From Lates calcarifer (taxonomy: Eukaryota > Chordata > Actinopteri > Centropomidae), in the NCBI RefSeq assembly GCF_001640805.2, contig NC_066849.1:618783-682782 (forward strand): DNA of 64,000 bases, written 5' to 3'. Shown piece by piece: positions 11,501-26,600 of this stretch (the first letter of the stretch is position 1; every line of letters begins with the position of its first letter). A program made the position numbers and the translations under genes. Below the pieces are notes generated by a model. The model made no database searches and was not told the origin of the DNA. It worked only from the letters and a program-made list of their open reading frames with translations.

Positions 11501-14198
11501 AAGAAATCCATTATGTGCTCAACATATTATTCATTAACAGTTCGTTATATTGTTTTTTTTTTTATTTATTAACTTTAACCTTACCTTAAGCATAGTTTAC
11601 TTCATAACCATGACCTCCCCCTGATATACTGTGGTTACCATGGAGTTTAGCTGAATTATCCAGTAACTTCTTTTTAATGCAGCAGTCTTCTTATTCCAAT
11701 TTAGAATGTATAGCATACTATCTCACTCACAGCAATGATCAGTTTATGTTGCATTTCATGTGAGTGAAGTTATAATAGTGGTGATATATATTACAGTCTT
11801 CTTTGTAAACCTGTAAACTCATCTGCAGTTGTTGGATTACATATGACTGTATTACATGTAACTTGGTCTACAACAGTGATATACGATTATCCATACCTGT
11901 GTTGTTTACACTACAGGTCGAGTAAGTGGTATCATGTCACATCGATAAATAGACCAGGTGGTGAAAAGCTGTCACTCAGAGTGATGTTTGTCTCATGGCT
12001 ATATTTGTGATGGCATCACACTAAAAGAGATGTAAACAAGCTGTGTGCTAAGACAAGTATTTCAAAGCAACTGAGACATTTACAATTAGCATGAGCTGGA
12101 CAGTATGTTAATCTGATCTGCTTTGCTGAATTTAGAAGCTGCAGGATGTAGTAAAACATTCATCCATTCAACACCATCCACTAAAATAAACAAAATACTT
12201 TTGCATTTTAAACTAAAATTGTGTGTGTATGTGTGAGTGTATATAAGAGTGTGAGTATGTGTGCGTGTGAGAGACTGTTACTGGAAGACAGAAAACAGCT
12301 GCTGCAATAATGGCTTTTTTCAACCAGATAATATATTATTGAGCTGCCCTGGAAGGAAAGGTAGAGTTGTATCACATGGTGAAAGCTAATTTTGGTCTTA
12401 TAAAGACCGCTGTATTAACAAAACAAAACAAAACATCTAAGTTCTTATTTAGCATGTCTTCACATCATTGTATTTGGTCTTCAAACTGGTTAAACTGAGT
12501 TTTTGGTTGATATGAGGCTGTTTTGACTCTGTTTTAATTGAGGCTTTGCAGTTGATTCTGTAATATCTAGAAATCACACTTGGCTCCTTCATGGAGGCTC
12601 ATTGGAAAACTGGCTTTTGGCAAATAATGAGTATGCATTATATCCCATAAAACAAACAAGTAAGAAGAAGAGAAATATTTAAACAATGCTGTGGTGTGGA
12701 TGTAAGTCAGTACTGCTCAAATTAAAAGTGAGTAATCTGATTAGGTAGACCTGTTTTTTTTCTTTAGATACAGCACTTATTGTATCTAAACTTTTGGCTT
12801 TGTTAGCTAGCTAGGTAGTTGGTAGGCTAACAGCAGAAAATGTCAATGTTAAAATATCTTACCTGCAGACTTTTGAAGCTGAATTACATTTCAAACCATA
12901 TATAAATAATCAACCATCTTCAACTTTAAACCTATATTAATATAAATTTAAGAGCAGTTTTTGTCAGGTTGTCATTACATGGTCAAGTTGGGCTGTGGGT
13001 GTGTTGTTGCATTGCAACATTGTAATATCATATAATAAAAGAAAAAGTTTTTTTTCAGCTCCAAGCAGCATTTAAAAGAAGACTTGTGTCATTATTATTA
13101 ATATATAGTGTCATTAATTCAAATGAAAACTGGTATTGCGGATCCTTCTACTTCTCTGTAGAGTTTGGCATATAAAGGGTAAACATTAAATTTGTGGGCA
13201 CAAACTACTTCATATCCTTGCTTTGAATTAATTTGTATGGAGAAATAAACTTGTTCACAAAGTCATTTGTTTCATCATCTTAACATTTTGGTCCCTTGAA
13301 TGCTAAAGCTACTGTACTGATGCTGATAGTGTTTCAGCACTCTATGTTCACTGTAATGACCAGTAAAAGTTGCGTGGTGTTCTATTTTTTATTTTGGACT
13401 GAGATGTTCCCAGCCTTTGGATTTTGTCTTTCAGGCTAAGACAAAGTTTGTCTTATCTCTGACATCTCTTACAGTTCACAGTATGATGAATAATAATGTT
13501 TCCATTCTGTTAATTAAATGGCTCAAACTGATCATTTGTGAACACAAATTAAATCAAATATTACCCTTCATATCTGCTGCATATTTCAGCCACAAATTTT
13601 GTTTGCCTCTTCAAATGCTAGCTTCCACTAGCTAGCTAGCTAACATATCAGAAAACTGGACACAGCTCCCAGTCAAAAATAACACAGAAGTTAACCGTTC
13701 TGAAATAGCCAAGCTGCTTAGAAATTGAATTGGTTACTCTGGGCTTCTGTTGCCAAAGAGCTGTATATGTTAAACATGGCTGCCAGAGGGCTGTTACATC
13801 ACCTGGATGCCTTCAAGAGACTGAATAAAGGACACAAATATGTATACACTATGAACTGGAACAGTACTGATAGTTTCCTCCTCTGTGCTTATTGCTGGTG
13901 GCATTTAAACAAACCTTCTACGGCCCCAGGCTGGAGGCAGACATCCAGACGGTTTGCTGGTGTCATCAGGCTCTGTCTGAATGTATCTGAACCTCCATCA
14001 ACAACAGCCAAGCTATCAGCACAGGGAAAGCCCTGGCCACAGCGCAGTGGATCCCATCTTCGGCCCATGTCATAGACCACATGAACCCGGGTTAAGTCAC
14101 CCAAAGTAGACACCAGGCCTCACAATATCCTGCTCTTTCACACGAGAGTTTTCTGTTTTCTGTGTTTGTTAACTGCAGATAGACACTCCTCTTTATAG
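8522..14198. other. Intergenic DNA downstream of artn, probably including its 3' UTR
   Basis: No coding region recognised. It has an (ATA)n run at 11469-11491 and short (GT)-rich DNA at 12220-12270. The artn 3' UTR must lie just below 14199. A minus-strand AATAAA (plus TTTATT, 13388-13393) is one possible polyadenylation signal, giving a UTR of about 0.8 kb. The 116-residue plus-strand frame at 13725-14075 has no recognisable domain. Confidence 0.4.
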
Positions 14199-14608
14199 TC
14201 AGCCCACACAGCTGCAGTTGGCTGCTGAGAGCCACTTAATTGTCTGCCAGGTAGTCTGGGTGTCCATGAAGGACACAGTCTCATAGCGGGTAGGCCGACA
14301 GCAGGGGTGACTGCTGACCATTTTGCCAGAAATGCTCCCATTGTCCAGCAGAGTCTTGAGGGCCAGGTCATAGTTCTTGCGGGATGTGTGGCATGTTCCA
14401 ACACAGTACTTAAAGAGGACTATCTCGTCTGAGTCATAGCCGAGGCCAAGATCCCGCACCCGCATCTCCTTCCTCTCCAGGCGACAGTCACGGCTGCTTT
14501 TGGTCTTCTTGCGGTTCCTCCTTGATGTTCTGGGCAAGTTTGGGTCACGAGGGGAACGCCGCCATCTGCCCTGCTGGATTTCCTCTTCCTGCATCAGTGA
14601 CCACTCTT
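14199..14608 (-). CDS. artn: artn coding exon 4 (mature cystine-knot domain)
   Basis: 410 nt including the TGA stop at 14199-14201, with acceptor ...TTCCTTGTAG. It encodes the end of the pro-region, the basic processing sites and the whole seven-cysteine domain with RVRDLGLGYDSDE, KYCVGTC and CCRPTRY. As in other family genes, a single exon holds the mature ligand. Confidence 0.95.
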
Positions 14609-17600
14609 CTACAAGGAAAAGGAAACACACACAAGATACCTTGATAGTCAATTATTTGAATCATGCAAATATTACTGGAACATTTCTGACTTCTGTGGTA
14701 GTGTCATGGTAGTATGGGTTGTGGAGTGGTAGGCATGTTTGATTTGCTAGAGCAGACAGAAACGGAGGTTGTCCAAAATGACTTTATTTATGAGCTTTTT
14801 GTAATAACTTTTTAAAACACACAATTCCCAGAAGTGACACTTTTCCATTAAGTACATAAACTCATTTCTTAGGTGTCTGAAAGTACTTCATACAAGGACT
14901 AAACAGCACTGAATCTTACTGCTTATACAGCAGTAATATTCTATGGCAGAACCAGAAAGTGGCCTGGCACTATATTTCAGGATTGCTCATTCCTTACATT
15001 GAACTGTTTCTCCAGTGCAACAGCTCCACTGGGGAATGCTATTAATGTGAAGGAGCAGCAGCAGGAAATGTTGAGTTGGCATTATTAGTTCAACAGGACG
15101 GGGATCACGTAAGCAGTCAGACCATTGATAAACAAAAGTGACAGGAGTTTTTACTACAGGCTGAAGCTTTTCACTGCATGTGTCAGCAGCATAGAGGAGA
15201 GAATGAATACACTGACCTGTAAGCTAGTGTTATCTCTGTGTATACCAAATCATTTTTCTAATCGAGTGCATTTTAAAATGGTGGACTCTCAAACTGTGAG
15301 GCGCAGCACTTGTTTTCAAGTTGGGACGTCTAAAGAATGAACAGACTCTGAAAGACAAGACAGCTCAAGGACACGTCAGGTCTGTCCCTATAGAAAATGA
15401 TCATGCCTGGTCTTATTCACTCCTAGTTCATCTTTATGAGCCAACTAGTTTCCTCTGAAGGGGTCTATAAACAGTGATGCTAAAACTGTCAGAGAAATGA
15501 AACAAAAGAAAACCAAAAGAAACCAAACTCCAAAGAATGTGATTCAGGTACAAGCTACAAAAGTACTGAAGGATGATATTATTAATAATATAAAAAATAA
15601 AATAATAAATAAATATATAAATAATAATAATAATAATAGCACAGTTCCTTATTGGCTGCAGATTCACAAATTTCGGCCACTAAAAGTGAGTACTGACCTC
15701 AGCCTGGCGACCTCTATGACAATTTTACTGGCTCTAACACGGGTGATTTTTTTTGGCTGCTTAGCAGCAGCAGAACAAGCTCTAAGCACATATTATCTCC
15801 TTATAAAGTTGACCCTCTGGGCCAGTGGCTCTTCAAGATCACTGACCCCACCATGGTAACCACTGGCACTAGAACATTACTTTTAATTGCAAGTAGTAAA
15901 AAAATTACACTCTTAATGAAGAAAATGATTGTAATGTGCTACCATATGTGCTACCATAACTAGCAGATCTCCTGATTAATATACACATCTGGACCAGCAT
16001 ATTTGGCAAAAGACCAAATTATTAGCCAGATCATAGCTCTAGCAACTAGAATATGTACTAAATGTAGAATTACCCCATCAATAGATGACGATACCCTTAA
16101 CCCATGTAAATAAAGATCAACACTGGGAGGTGAAAAACTCCTCACACTTCAGTGTATGTACTGGATTAAAATGGAGTTTTATGAACAAACAGGGGAGAGC
16201 ATGTGTAATTAAATTGAAAGCAGACATGGCCGTTGAAACTGGGAGTGAAATTCCTCTGGTTATCAGCTGAGTGGTGCGAAATGTACTGCCACTGTGCAGC
16301 ATCATTATCAGTAGGGGAGGAGAGCTGCTGGCTGAATTCCAACAGGAGCTGAAGTCGCTTTCTTAGTTGCCAGGAACATTTCAGAATAATCCACTGTGCA
16401 GACCTGACTCCAGTCTTTGAATGATTTTTACTTCCTGACCTGGGGATGGCTTTACCCTGCACTTTCTCTAAATGGCTCCATGCAGTACTTTCCTTATGGA
16501 GTGGTAATTACCACTGTAGAGTGCAAATTTACAGCAGCATGAGTGCATGTCAGCTCATGCCTTAATGTTTATGAAAAGAAAAGTTGTAATCACGAGAAAA
16601 AAACTGATGAGAAAAATGCATAGAAATATTCCTCAGGCAAAGAGCACAGGACCTTCTCAGTCAGACTCTGCTCAGGTACATATTAGCTGTGTTGAAACAT
16701 GCCACATGGGTTTACATTATTTCATGTAATTATACAACTATTCCATGTTACAACTGAATTGGGCAATGTTCAAGCAGTTATGTCTAACTGCACTAAACAT
16801 TGTTTTTAGTGAGAGTGCAGTCACGAGAAACTCATAGTCAATAACTGCATCAAGCACTAGAGTAACTGTGCGGTAACTGGTTTTTGTGTCTCTGTTGGCT
16901 GAGTTGATATAGGCTTGGGAGAAAAGACATGACATCAGATACTGGAGTCAAATAAAGCTGTCGTTAGCTTCACTCCAGAGAGTGAACAGCCTTTGTTTGT
17001 TTTTGTTCATTAATTCTGCACCTCTGACTCATTGTATAAATTATTGTGTTGTATTGTCGTTTTACGATACTGAATTTTTGTGATGTAGTAGATTCAACAT
17101 GTTCTTGTATTATGTCTTTTTTTTTAAAACATATTTTCTGTGTTATTTTGCCAAACCTTTTCCCTTTAGGCTCAGTTAAGATGACATGAGTTCAGCTTGA
17201 TTGTGACATGATGCTGTCATGGCTGACAAATTTGGAACAACGAATGGGCCCTGTAGTGTTACATAATCCCAGACAGGCCTCCCAGATGCCACATTGTTGT
17301 GGTGTTTGGGATGACACTCCTAAAAAGTCTAGCATGTCAGAATTTTTTTCGCTCTCCTGTCTGATGTAACATCTCCTATAATGTGCTCCTTCATGTTGGC
17401 CAATAGGATGACAGAGCCCTCTCTGGCACATTGCTGCTTGTTGGTTTGGCATGCTCTTGTCAGTGCTTGTCATTGTGTCTGTTTTTCTTGCCACTGTCGC
17501 CTAGTGCTGCTCATGGTGGGAACTGTTAGGTCTCTCTCTGTAAAGACATTAATATAAAAGAATACGTTCTAGACCTGCTCTATATTAAAAGAACCATAAG

Positions 17601-20600
17601 ATAACTTCTGTTGTGATTTGGTGCTATATAAATTAAACTGAATCGAATTGTTTATAATTTCTCGACTCTTCTCCCCTTAAACTTGTAGACCAAGACACAG
17701 CAAGATTTTTCGGCTTTATGATTGCTAAATATGACATAGTGACAATCATGAAAGACAAACCTAGTGTAGTTTGACCCTTTAGTATCACACAGTGTTGACC
17801 AGCACTGCTCCAGTCTCAGTGTAGATTGTAATGAGATTTATGACAGAGAATACTTGCTTTACTTGTTTTGTTTAAAAAAATAATTTGCATATGTTTACAG
17901 GCATTTAAGTATGGAAACTTTGCTCAAGGCTCAAAAATGCAACAGGTGTTTTATACTACACTGTTTATATGAGTCTGCAGTGGTATGAACTGCTTTCAGT
18001 AAACAGAGCTCTCCCTAAATCTGAAGAAGACATGTAGTCCATGCTACTACATGAGTGGTTAGCACCAGTGGGACTCTAGATGGTGTTGTTTCTGACATGC
18101 CACTGTAGAGTCACTAAATGCACAATAGTACAACAATCCTAATTATGAGCAACTGATAGTGGTGCCCCAAAATGTCACCCTTCCTTGTTTGTATCATATG
18201 TCACCATTAAAGTGACTATTCAGCTATTCTGTGCAGAGACTGTTCACAGGTACTGAGCATGTATACTGGATACTTCAGCTAACCTGCATGCTGGTTATAC
18301 AGGATCCAGAAGTTACAGCTAATTTACTCTGATTTATTTTCAGTTGGTTTTTTTTTTAAAGATTATTAATGATTGGAAGCTGCTAAATCAGACTGATGCT
18401 TAGAGTGCACACCTTCAGTGTCACAGGGCAGCTTACTTCAAATCTTCTTTTATACATTTTTTCTAGTTTATGAATGTAAGTATTATTAAAAAATGTTATT
18501 TATTATCATAAAAGAGAGTTTGGTTTGGCTACATGCCAAACTAACTGGTGGAATGAACAGACACATAATCAACAGCCATTCGTCTTATTTCTCTGCACAT
18601 TGGATTGATTATTTTTATCCTGTTGTACACAGGGGGCCTTGCTCTATTGCCAAGGTCATACTCAGTGTTGAAAACTACCAGGCAAATTTCCAGCAGCTAT
18701 ATTAGTCATCCAGGAGTGACGTGCTGCTCTTTTATGACCTCCACCTCAGATTTATGAAGCTTTGTTTTCAGTGTCTTAGCTGCACAGAAACTGGCCTGAG
18801 TAATGTTACAATGAAAGATGAAAATGAAGAGTGCCCTCCGAGCTTATTAAAGCCTAGCAGTATATGCCTGCTGGAAAGTCAGTGTAACATGACCCTAACC
18901 AGCCAACACAACATACACATTGTTTTGTGTGTTCACACCAGATATGATGCATTTTGTGAAGGGTAGTTCATATATCTCGAATCACATACAATCACAGAAA
19001 CAGACTGCCAGTCAGCATCATGGGCTTTTGATGCTGCACACAATGCAAAACGCAGGGGCACACTGGCCAACTATTCACCGGTGACACACTGAGGGTATTT
19101 CCTCGACTGTGTCTGTTAGCTGCTGCACACCGTAGTGTGAGGAGAGGCATGGCAGTGTGTGGCTACATGAATCTAGCGTACAGCAATGTTGGTGCCAAGA
19201 ATGAGCGTGCTTTGCAGAGTCTGCTACTCACCTGCTCAGAGCAGGTCAACTGCTCAGAGCACTTTTGTTCCACTGTATTTTCACTTTATCCAGTGAAGCC
19301 ACACCAATATAAACCTCATTAAAATCACACAAATCCCTTTATTTTTGCTCCTCTGTTTGCTCTCTTTTCACCTCGACCAGCTGACATATGATCATGCAGA
19401 CAAAAAAAACTCTATTTCCAGCCACACAGAATAAAGAATGAATGATTCTTACCGGCTCTGTGACCAATGACGGTAAACAGGTAGTCTGTGCAGACAGCCT
19501 TTCCTTTACTCTGATCACAGCAAATTAAACTTAATGGTAAATTGAGTAGATAAATAAACAAACAAACAAACAAAAAACTGACACTTGATGCCTTGCTGAT
19601 GAAATAAGGGTGAATTACTTACCATAGGCATCAGGCCAGGGTGTGTGGACACTACTGTCCTGTTCCAGAGCCTCTGCAGGGGACCAGGAGGACTGCCTGA
19701 GGACATGCTGGATGTCTGACTGAGCTTCTTTATTGTCCTCCTCAGAAAACACATCTTCTACCAGTGTCAGTAACGACGCCACCATCCACAACATCAACTG
19801 AAAATATCAAGGAGCGCACAGTTACTTTGGTCAACCTGCTTGCAGTTTGGTAAGGGAAGCTGGAAGATTCAGAGACTGACTTGCACGTCATCATAAAAAT
19901 CATCAAGCAAGAGAATTTGCACACAAAGACACGCATGGTTGGTGTGTTACATGTTTTTTACTCAAGTTGTGGAGGGTCAAGAACATTGATACATCATTGT
20001 AGAAACCCTGATTAAGTGCTGTTTAAAAAGCCCTCACTGACTTTCCTTCTGCACAAAACCAGCAGTGGAAGATGTTCAAGGGCCTCTTGTGCTCACTTAA
20101 GCTATTTAGTACAAAAAACAATCTGGAAATGGACAGAAATAGTAGAGGGTGATTGGTAGTATGCTTCACAACCAAGGGATCGAGTGTGAGCATAATATGG
20201 CCCGACTCTCTCCTCTGAGCTCTGAGGGTTTGGGAATGGGCAGATGAGCCAGTGGCAGGAAGTCAATAGATAAAGAATAACAGATGTATCCTACATTCAA
20301 AGATTTACCTGAGTAACATTATACTTAAAGTACCAAAAGTAAAAGTAGTTATTATGCAGCATGGTCCGTTTCACAGACACCCCTGAAAGACACAGTGTAA
20401 TTTGAATTTGCAGAACACATTTTGGTAATGTAGGTTATATTATAGTCCCTAACCTAATTGACCATGTTGGCTCTATGTTTAGTTACAACCCATGGGAACC
20501 TACAAGCGGTAGGCGTAATAGACCTTTGTTGTCATGGTAACAATAATATGAGCCGTAGGAGAATAGAGTGGCAGGTGTACTGGACCTGGATAGTCATGGT

Positions 20601-23600
20601 AGCAATAATAATATAGGAGGCGCGTACAGAAGCGTACCAAACTTTGCTTGTCTTTGTAAGCATGATAAACACGTGGTCACTTATTTTTAGTATTTGCATT
20701 TAATTTAGTGAAACAGTGTGTTACATACATTGTGGAAACTCAAAGCTGCTTTGGGTAAGCTGATCCATCCTGTTCCATCCGCTCTTTGACATGGAAATTG
20801 TGTCTGTTTCCCTGTGTCTGGCTTTGAGCCTGTAGAGGCCCTCTCTCCACGCTCTTTTGGGATACCTGCAGCCAACACTTGCACCTCTTTAATTACTTAA
20901 TTGACACATAACACCTTCCCACCATGCAGGTAAGGTTAATATTTTAACATCACTTATGAAATGAGTTTCTCTGCTGTGTCTGGCAGGATCAAATGGGCAA
21001 TGTAGTGGAAACTGGCTGACGGTGAAACATATATGTCAACAGTCTGCCAGCAAACCCTACTGGCCTACTTTTCCTTCTGATTCTCAGACATTCATTCATT
21101 GATGAGGACAAAGGTATAGGCCTCAGTATGCTTCAAGTGAGGTTTGTCCACACAGGAGGTGTAGCATGAGCAGCAGCAGCTCTAATGCTCTGTCTGTGTC
21201 TACACAGGAGCTCACAGACGGAGCATCGACCTGCAGGTCCTGGATGTTTGGCAGCGCTCAGAGCCCAGTGCACAATCACTGTGGTTACATGTGTAAAATG
21301 CAGAAAACAGACTTGAAGTGTAAATATACTTTGTCCCATGTTTACACCTGTACAGCATGACTAAAACACAAGCCATTACCCTGGCTATCTTTAGAAGTCT
21401 GTTCCATCACATATATGAGAGACAGATACTCTGCTATGTGCTCTCCCCCGGCTCCTGTTATTGACTATGATAGGGTGGTTGCCAGGTGGCATAGCAGTGT
21501 GAGGAATCGAGGGAATGAGTACTCAGGATCCTAACATGGGTAGATGGCCCCCAGAAAGCCTGAAATTAAAAGTTTGTTTTTATCTGCAATTTTGACATTT
21601 TTTGTTATTAGCTTTAGTTACAAACTCTTACTGTTGGCTGAATCACATAGTCCTTAAAGTTGTGCTTAGATGACACGCTGTACAGCCTAATTTGTTTGTA
21701 ACAAAGTGTGATCTTAACCTGTACTGGAATGGACAGTTATGGATAGAGAAACTTGAACCTGAACCTATGTGAACATGCTCACCTTCCAGTTCTTCAGGTG
21801 ATGCTGGGTAGTCGACAGCTCCTGCCTCCACCAGATTTTTCCATCTGAAAAAGAAAAGAATACCAACACAAATAAAGAAAAGCACTCTTCATTCAGGAGT
21901 GTCTTATCATTCATTAGAAATGCCTTGCAGAATGTTTCCAGGCAGGTTTTCTTTGACTTTAATAACAATAACATTTGCTAATTACATTTTTATCAATCAA
22001 GAGTTTCTCTGATGATTTGTACTGTTGACCACAGTGCCATGGGCACTGAGAGTGGATTCAGTTCACTCAGACAGGGTAACATATTTGACTCCAACAGCAT
22101 TTCAAATCAACATTTTGTACAAATGCCGTCTGGTCTTTATGGAGATGAAGTTATCTAAGTTTAGATGGAATGTTTTACCATGACCCATCTGAATAATAAA
22201 GGAGAGGTAAATGCTATTACGAAAGCCTAACTTTCTCTTCACACCTTAGCTGTGAGAACTCCCACCAGCCTTTGCTGAAATTCAAATAAGCAAACCAGTG
22301 ACTCAAAGGTAAAAAAAAAAAAAAAAAAACAGAAAACAATTTGCCCCCTTTCACAGTCAGATCTGTAAATTCACAGTTGAAGCTAGGACTGTTATGCTCA
22401 TGTGTGGTTTTGGTCTTGTGTCTGAACTTTTTTCTGTTTTGTCACAGTTGACTGGTCTCAGTGTTCAGCAGTCTCACCTATTACAGTCTTTGGTTTCTCC
22501 TGTGTCGCTGGCTGTTCTCGTAGCAGACTGGAGAGGCTGCTCTGCTGTCAGTGAGCTGTCTGCACTCCTCTGCCTTTACAAGCACAGGTAATGCTAATGG
22601 GTAAGACTCCATTTGGACTCAGTCTGCAATCAATCTCAAAAGTTTAACTTGTCTTGGACTTGGCTTAGTATTCGTGTATCCAATTCTACATGAAGCTGTC
22701 CAGCACTACCACAAGCTTCTACCACTGGCAACATTACAGCTCCACTACAGAGGCTGTGGGGTTTGGTCCAAGGCTTGAATGTGCTTCAGGACATAATTTG
22801 AAACAGACCTACCTGAACCTGATGTGTGTGAAATAATAACAATAATTTCAACAAAGAGATCCAAAAGGGACTTGGTGACAGGCAACTTGATCCAAATAGA
22901 CCTGATAATTTTAGTGGACCTGAGCAGGCTGCTGTCCTCAATCTCCCTGCAGTATCTCTAGGCGGGGGCCAGAGGGGCTCATTTCTGCATCTGTCAGCTA
23001 CACATTAATGCTAACAACCTCCTGCTCTACCACATCCCAAAGATGTTCTCCTGGATTCACATCTGGTGACTGGGGAGGTCACTGAAGTTCACTGAACTCA
23101 CTGTCATGTTCATGAAACCAGTTTGAGACGACTTTAGCTTTGTGACATGGAGCATTATCCTGCTGGAAGTTTCCATTAGGAGATGGTAACCTGTGGCCAT
23201 AAAGAGCCACGAACATGGTCAGCAACAACACTCAGAGAGACTGGGGACCACTGCATTACACATATATTGTTTGCTGGGTAAATTCAGATTTACGCTGAAA
23301 ATTCAGAAAGTGGATTAATGACAAATTATGTTCAATCAATTATCATCAATCAAGACACTGTCATACATTAACATAACAGAAGGTGTATATGAAGATTTAT
23401 GTGAGGTCATGACTGGATGATTGGACCATTACATTCAAGGAGCAATCACTATGCTTAGAAACAAAGGTAATAAAGGTAATAAAGCACATGTTTGTAGTAA
23501 TAATATTGACATGACTGACACAACAATGATCGTCCTCCAAACTAAGTGACCATAATTGTCATTTGTCTCTGACCTTGGATATGACTCACAGGAGTCTCTG

Positions 23601-26600
23601 CTCCCAAGTGAATGCAGCTCTTGCATCATGGGAAAGATCGGACAAGTTTTAAACTGCAGGCTCTACTGGAGAAGGATTCACTTCATCAAAGGTTTCTTAA
23701 CAAACAACCCATTAATGAACCTAAAATAGAACAAATAAAAATGAGCAAAGCATGCTGCATTCTTGGAAAGAACTGGGATCCAATCCAAAATAATATATTT
23801 TTTTTTGTACATTTTATCGTATAATAAAATCACACATATGCGTTCAAGTTCGCTCTGTGCCTCATAAAGAACAATTCATCCAAGAGGTCTTCGAGTTAAG
23901 CAAGAAATGTCAAGTTTTTGCACTGTAAGTGGAGCCTGCTAACAAAGATGTCTGTAATGTCACAGTCCACCTGATGCATCAACATTCTCCTAGAATTACC
24001 TGTCTGTTCCTCACTCATCACCACATTGTCCCACATGCTTTGTGGTAACGTACTCCAGGCCACTCAGTTTATCCAGTGTCTGACTTAATTCTAATCTTCT
24101 AGTACTTCTGCTCACACGTTTCCTCTGTACCTTAGTTCCTGCCTGTTCTGGTGTTCCTGCTGAGTCACCTGCTTCATTGCCATCATGTGACCATGACACT
24201 CACCTGCAATCCATCCTCAGCCTCTGTCATCTCCCCACTGCCTGTCTGTTCCCCTGCTACACCAAATCAGTCTCCGCTCCCCTCACCTGCAACCTGGCAG
24301 CTAAGCTCCATCCTCCCTTTTCTGCGTCACTCACCTGCTCCACACCTTTTCAAGGCCTCCATGCTCATCTGGCTGCCGTGCGTCTCCTGGCTTCCCAGTC
24401 CCTCATCATTCTCCACTCATCATCCCAGTCTGATTTCTTAAAATATTCATCAAAGAATCACTTATCTTTGCTTTTAACTGATGCTCGTGTCTGTGTCTGC
24501 TCTGGGGTCCAAAACTAATTTAAACCCAATCTAACATATAAATCACTTAAAAGTCTACCAGGATGTAAAAATAGCAAAACAAGATAGGACAAGTAAAGTT
24601 TATGTTGTGCTTTGAATAGATCTTTTTCTCTGTCTTTGTGTTTCTTAAAATAGCTCAGCCTGCGTCTGCTTCCTTCAGTACAGCAGGCGTGGAGGGAGAG
24701 TAGGGAACAAGGGGAGATTTGGCTCAGATTACACAACACTGACTGTGTGTGTAAATGATAGCCTGCAATGACACACTAATATCACTGTAGTGCCTGCAGC
24801 TACTGCAGTGTAGAACAGACCAGACTAAGGATACATATGACACAGGTGAAATTTTGCTTAAACAAACCTTTTTTTTAGTAGTCTATAGTACAGATAATCT
24901 GTTGTAATGACAGCAGTTGTTAAAAATGCAGTCTTACTAATGGCCCCTGAGACCGAAATGTTAAATTTACCCCACAATATGAAAGTACTGGATGAAAAAA
25001 GCTTGACAACTTGTTTTAAAGTCAGGGTCCATTTACTAGATTTCTTGACGTTAGTAATATTTTAGTCATGCATTTTAAATTTTTATGTCCTTTAAGCATT
25101 TTTAGGCTACAGTTGTTGCCATCTTTGTGTACAGTTACCATGGTCACATGTGTCCATGTGACTCATCTCAGTAAATCTAGTTAGCATTTCCAAACTCTGA
25201 GTTTGAATTGAATCAGTCTCTCTAATCTGAGCCAGTGCAGTTCTTCACTGTAAAGCAGTGAGTAACTCAGAAACTTCGTCTGGATGGTTCGGTTTCAGAG
25301 GATCTTTGGATAACATCAGCTGTGATATTTCCTTAGTGAATGAGGACAATTTAGAGGGTTACCGCCAACATTATCATTCCTTTAGATAGCAACAGGAAAG
25401 ATGGCTGACTGACAGTGACATTAACATTACCTCTTTGTTTCTTCCAAGAACAGGTAAGGTCAGATTACATTTCTGATAGAGACAGGATGGGAGGATACCG
25501 TTTTGCTTGTCAGTAGCTATAGTGTATGATTCTGCAGATGCAGATTGTTTAATAAAAGCGTGCATTAAAACTGCTTGTCTTTCACATGATCAATTTTTAG
25601 TTTTTATTAATTGATGAAAAATGTGTATGTAAATCTACTGTGTATTTTGTCATAGTTTTTCATTTTTAAAGGTTACTTTTTAGAGTTGAAAGGGCTTCTG
25701 TTGATAGCCTTAAGAGTGTCCAACGCCAAGGCCATAACTATCACTGAGGTCATGTTCTGTATTTTGTCTAGGAATTAGATTTTTCAGTGGTGAACAGTTG
25801 GTGGTGATAATGTGCAAAGTAATGCAACAAAGGGTCACCAAACTGCTAGCAAACAAATATGAGGCTTTGGTCCTATAAAGAGCAAGCTCATAGGTCATCT
25901 ATGCAAGCAGCATATTACCACCCACAGTTACAACCTTAACCATATTATTTATAACCATGGAGATGAAGGTCCTCTAAACTTAAGGAAGTATTCATTTATT
26001 TTCAAATGTTATGCCTTTATTTAATAGTGTTGAGGTGAAGGAAGAAGAGAGAGCAGGGGAGTGCCATGCAGTATGTGGTCTGATCAGGAATTGAAGAAGA
26101 GACTTGCTGCTCTGGGCTTTTGGAGCTATGTGGCATGCAACCTGACCATTCGGCCATCAGGTCCACCCAGAAATGTCTATTTTAACCAACACTAACATCA
26201 CTAAGTATTTTTTGTGCTTAAAACTGCTAGTACATACTTCCTGTTTATTATTGTAACCATAACGGTACACAGGAAACTCTAGTCAGAGGCTTGGGACAAA
26301 CAACCTACATGGACGTTCAGGTTGGAGGACTTGTTGTTCATGCTGGTGTCTCTCCTGCATTCTGATGAGTGCATGTAGACCAACCCACACAACCATCACA
26401 CTAAGGGAAAATCAAAGTCTTTTCTGAATCAAAGTTTAGTGATACAACCCATGTACAAACCTTTCAGAAACTTTAAAGGAAAAGCATTAAGATCAGAGCC
26501 CACAGTTGTTCTCGTGATATAGATATCACACCCCACAATACTGATCACTGAATACAAAGAACTGGATAGGGAAAACATCATGCTGACAATGCAAGGCTGG

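Noticed and set aside
13725..14075. 116-codon plus-strand frame just below the artn stop
   Set aside because: Antisense to the likely artn 3' UTR, no domain, no splice partner.
14199..14608. Assignment of the cystine-knot exon to neurturin, GDNF or persephin
   Set aside because: The spacing in CCRPTRYETVSFMD and the TTW...LSAxxCxC ending fit artemin better, and the neighbouring st3gal3 agrees with artemin linkage.
24151..24518. Overlapping Ser/Pro-rich frames in two registers
   Set aside because: Both are products of a pyrimidine-rich tract that is open in more than one frame, which indicates composition rather than coding.
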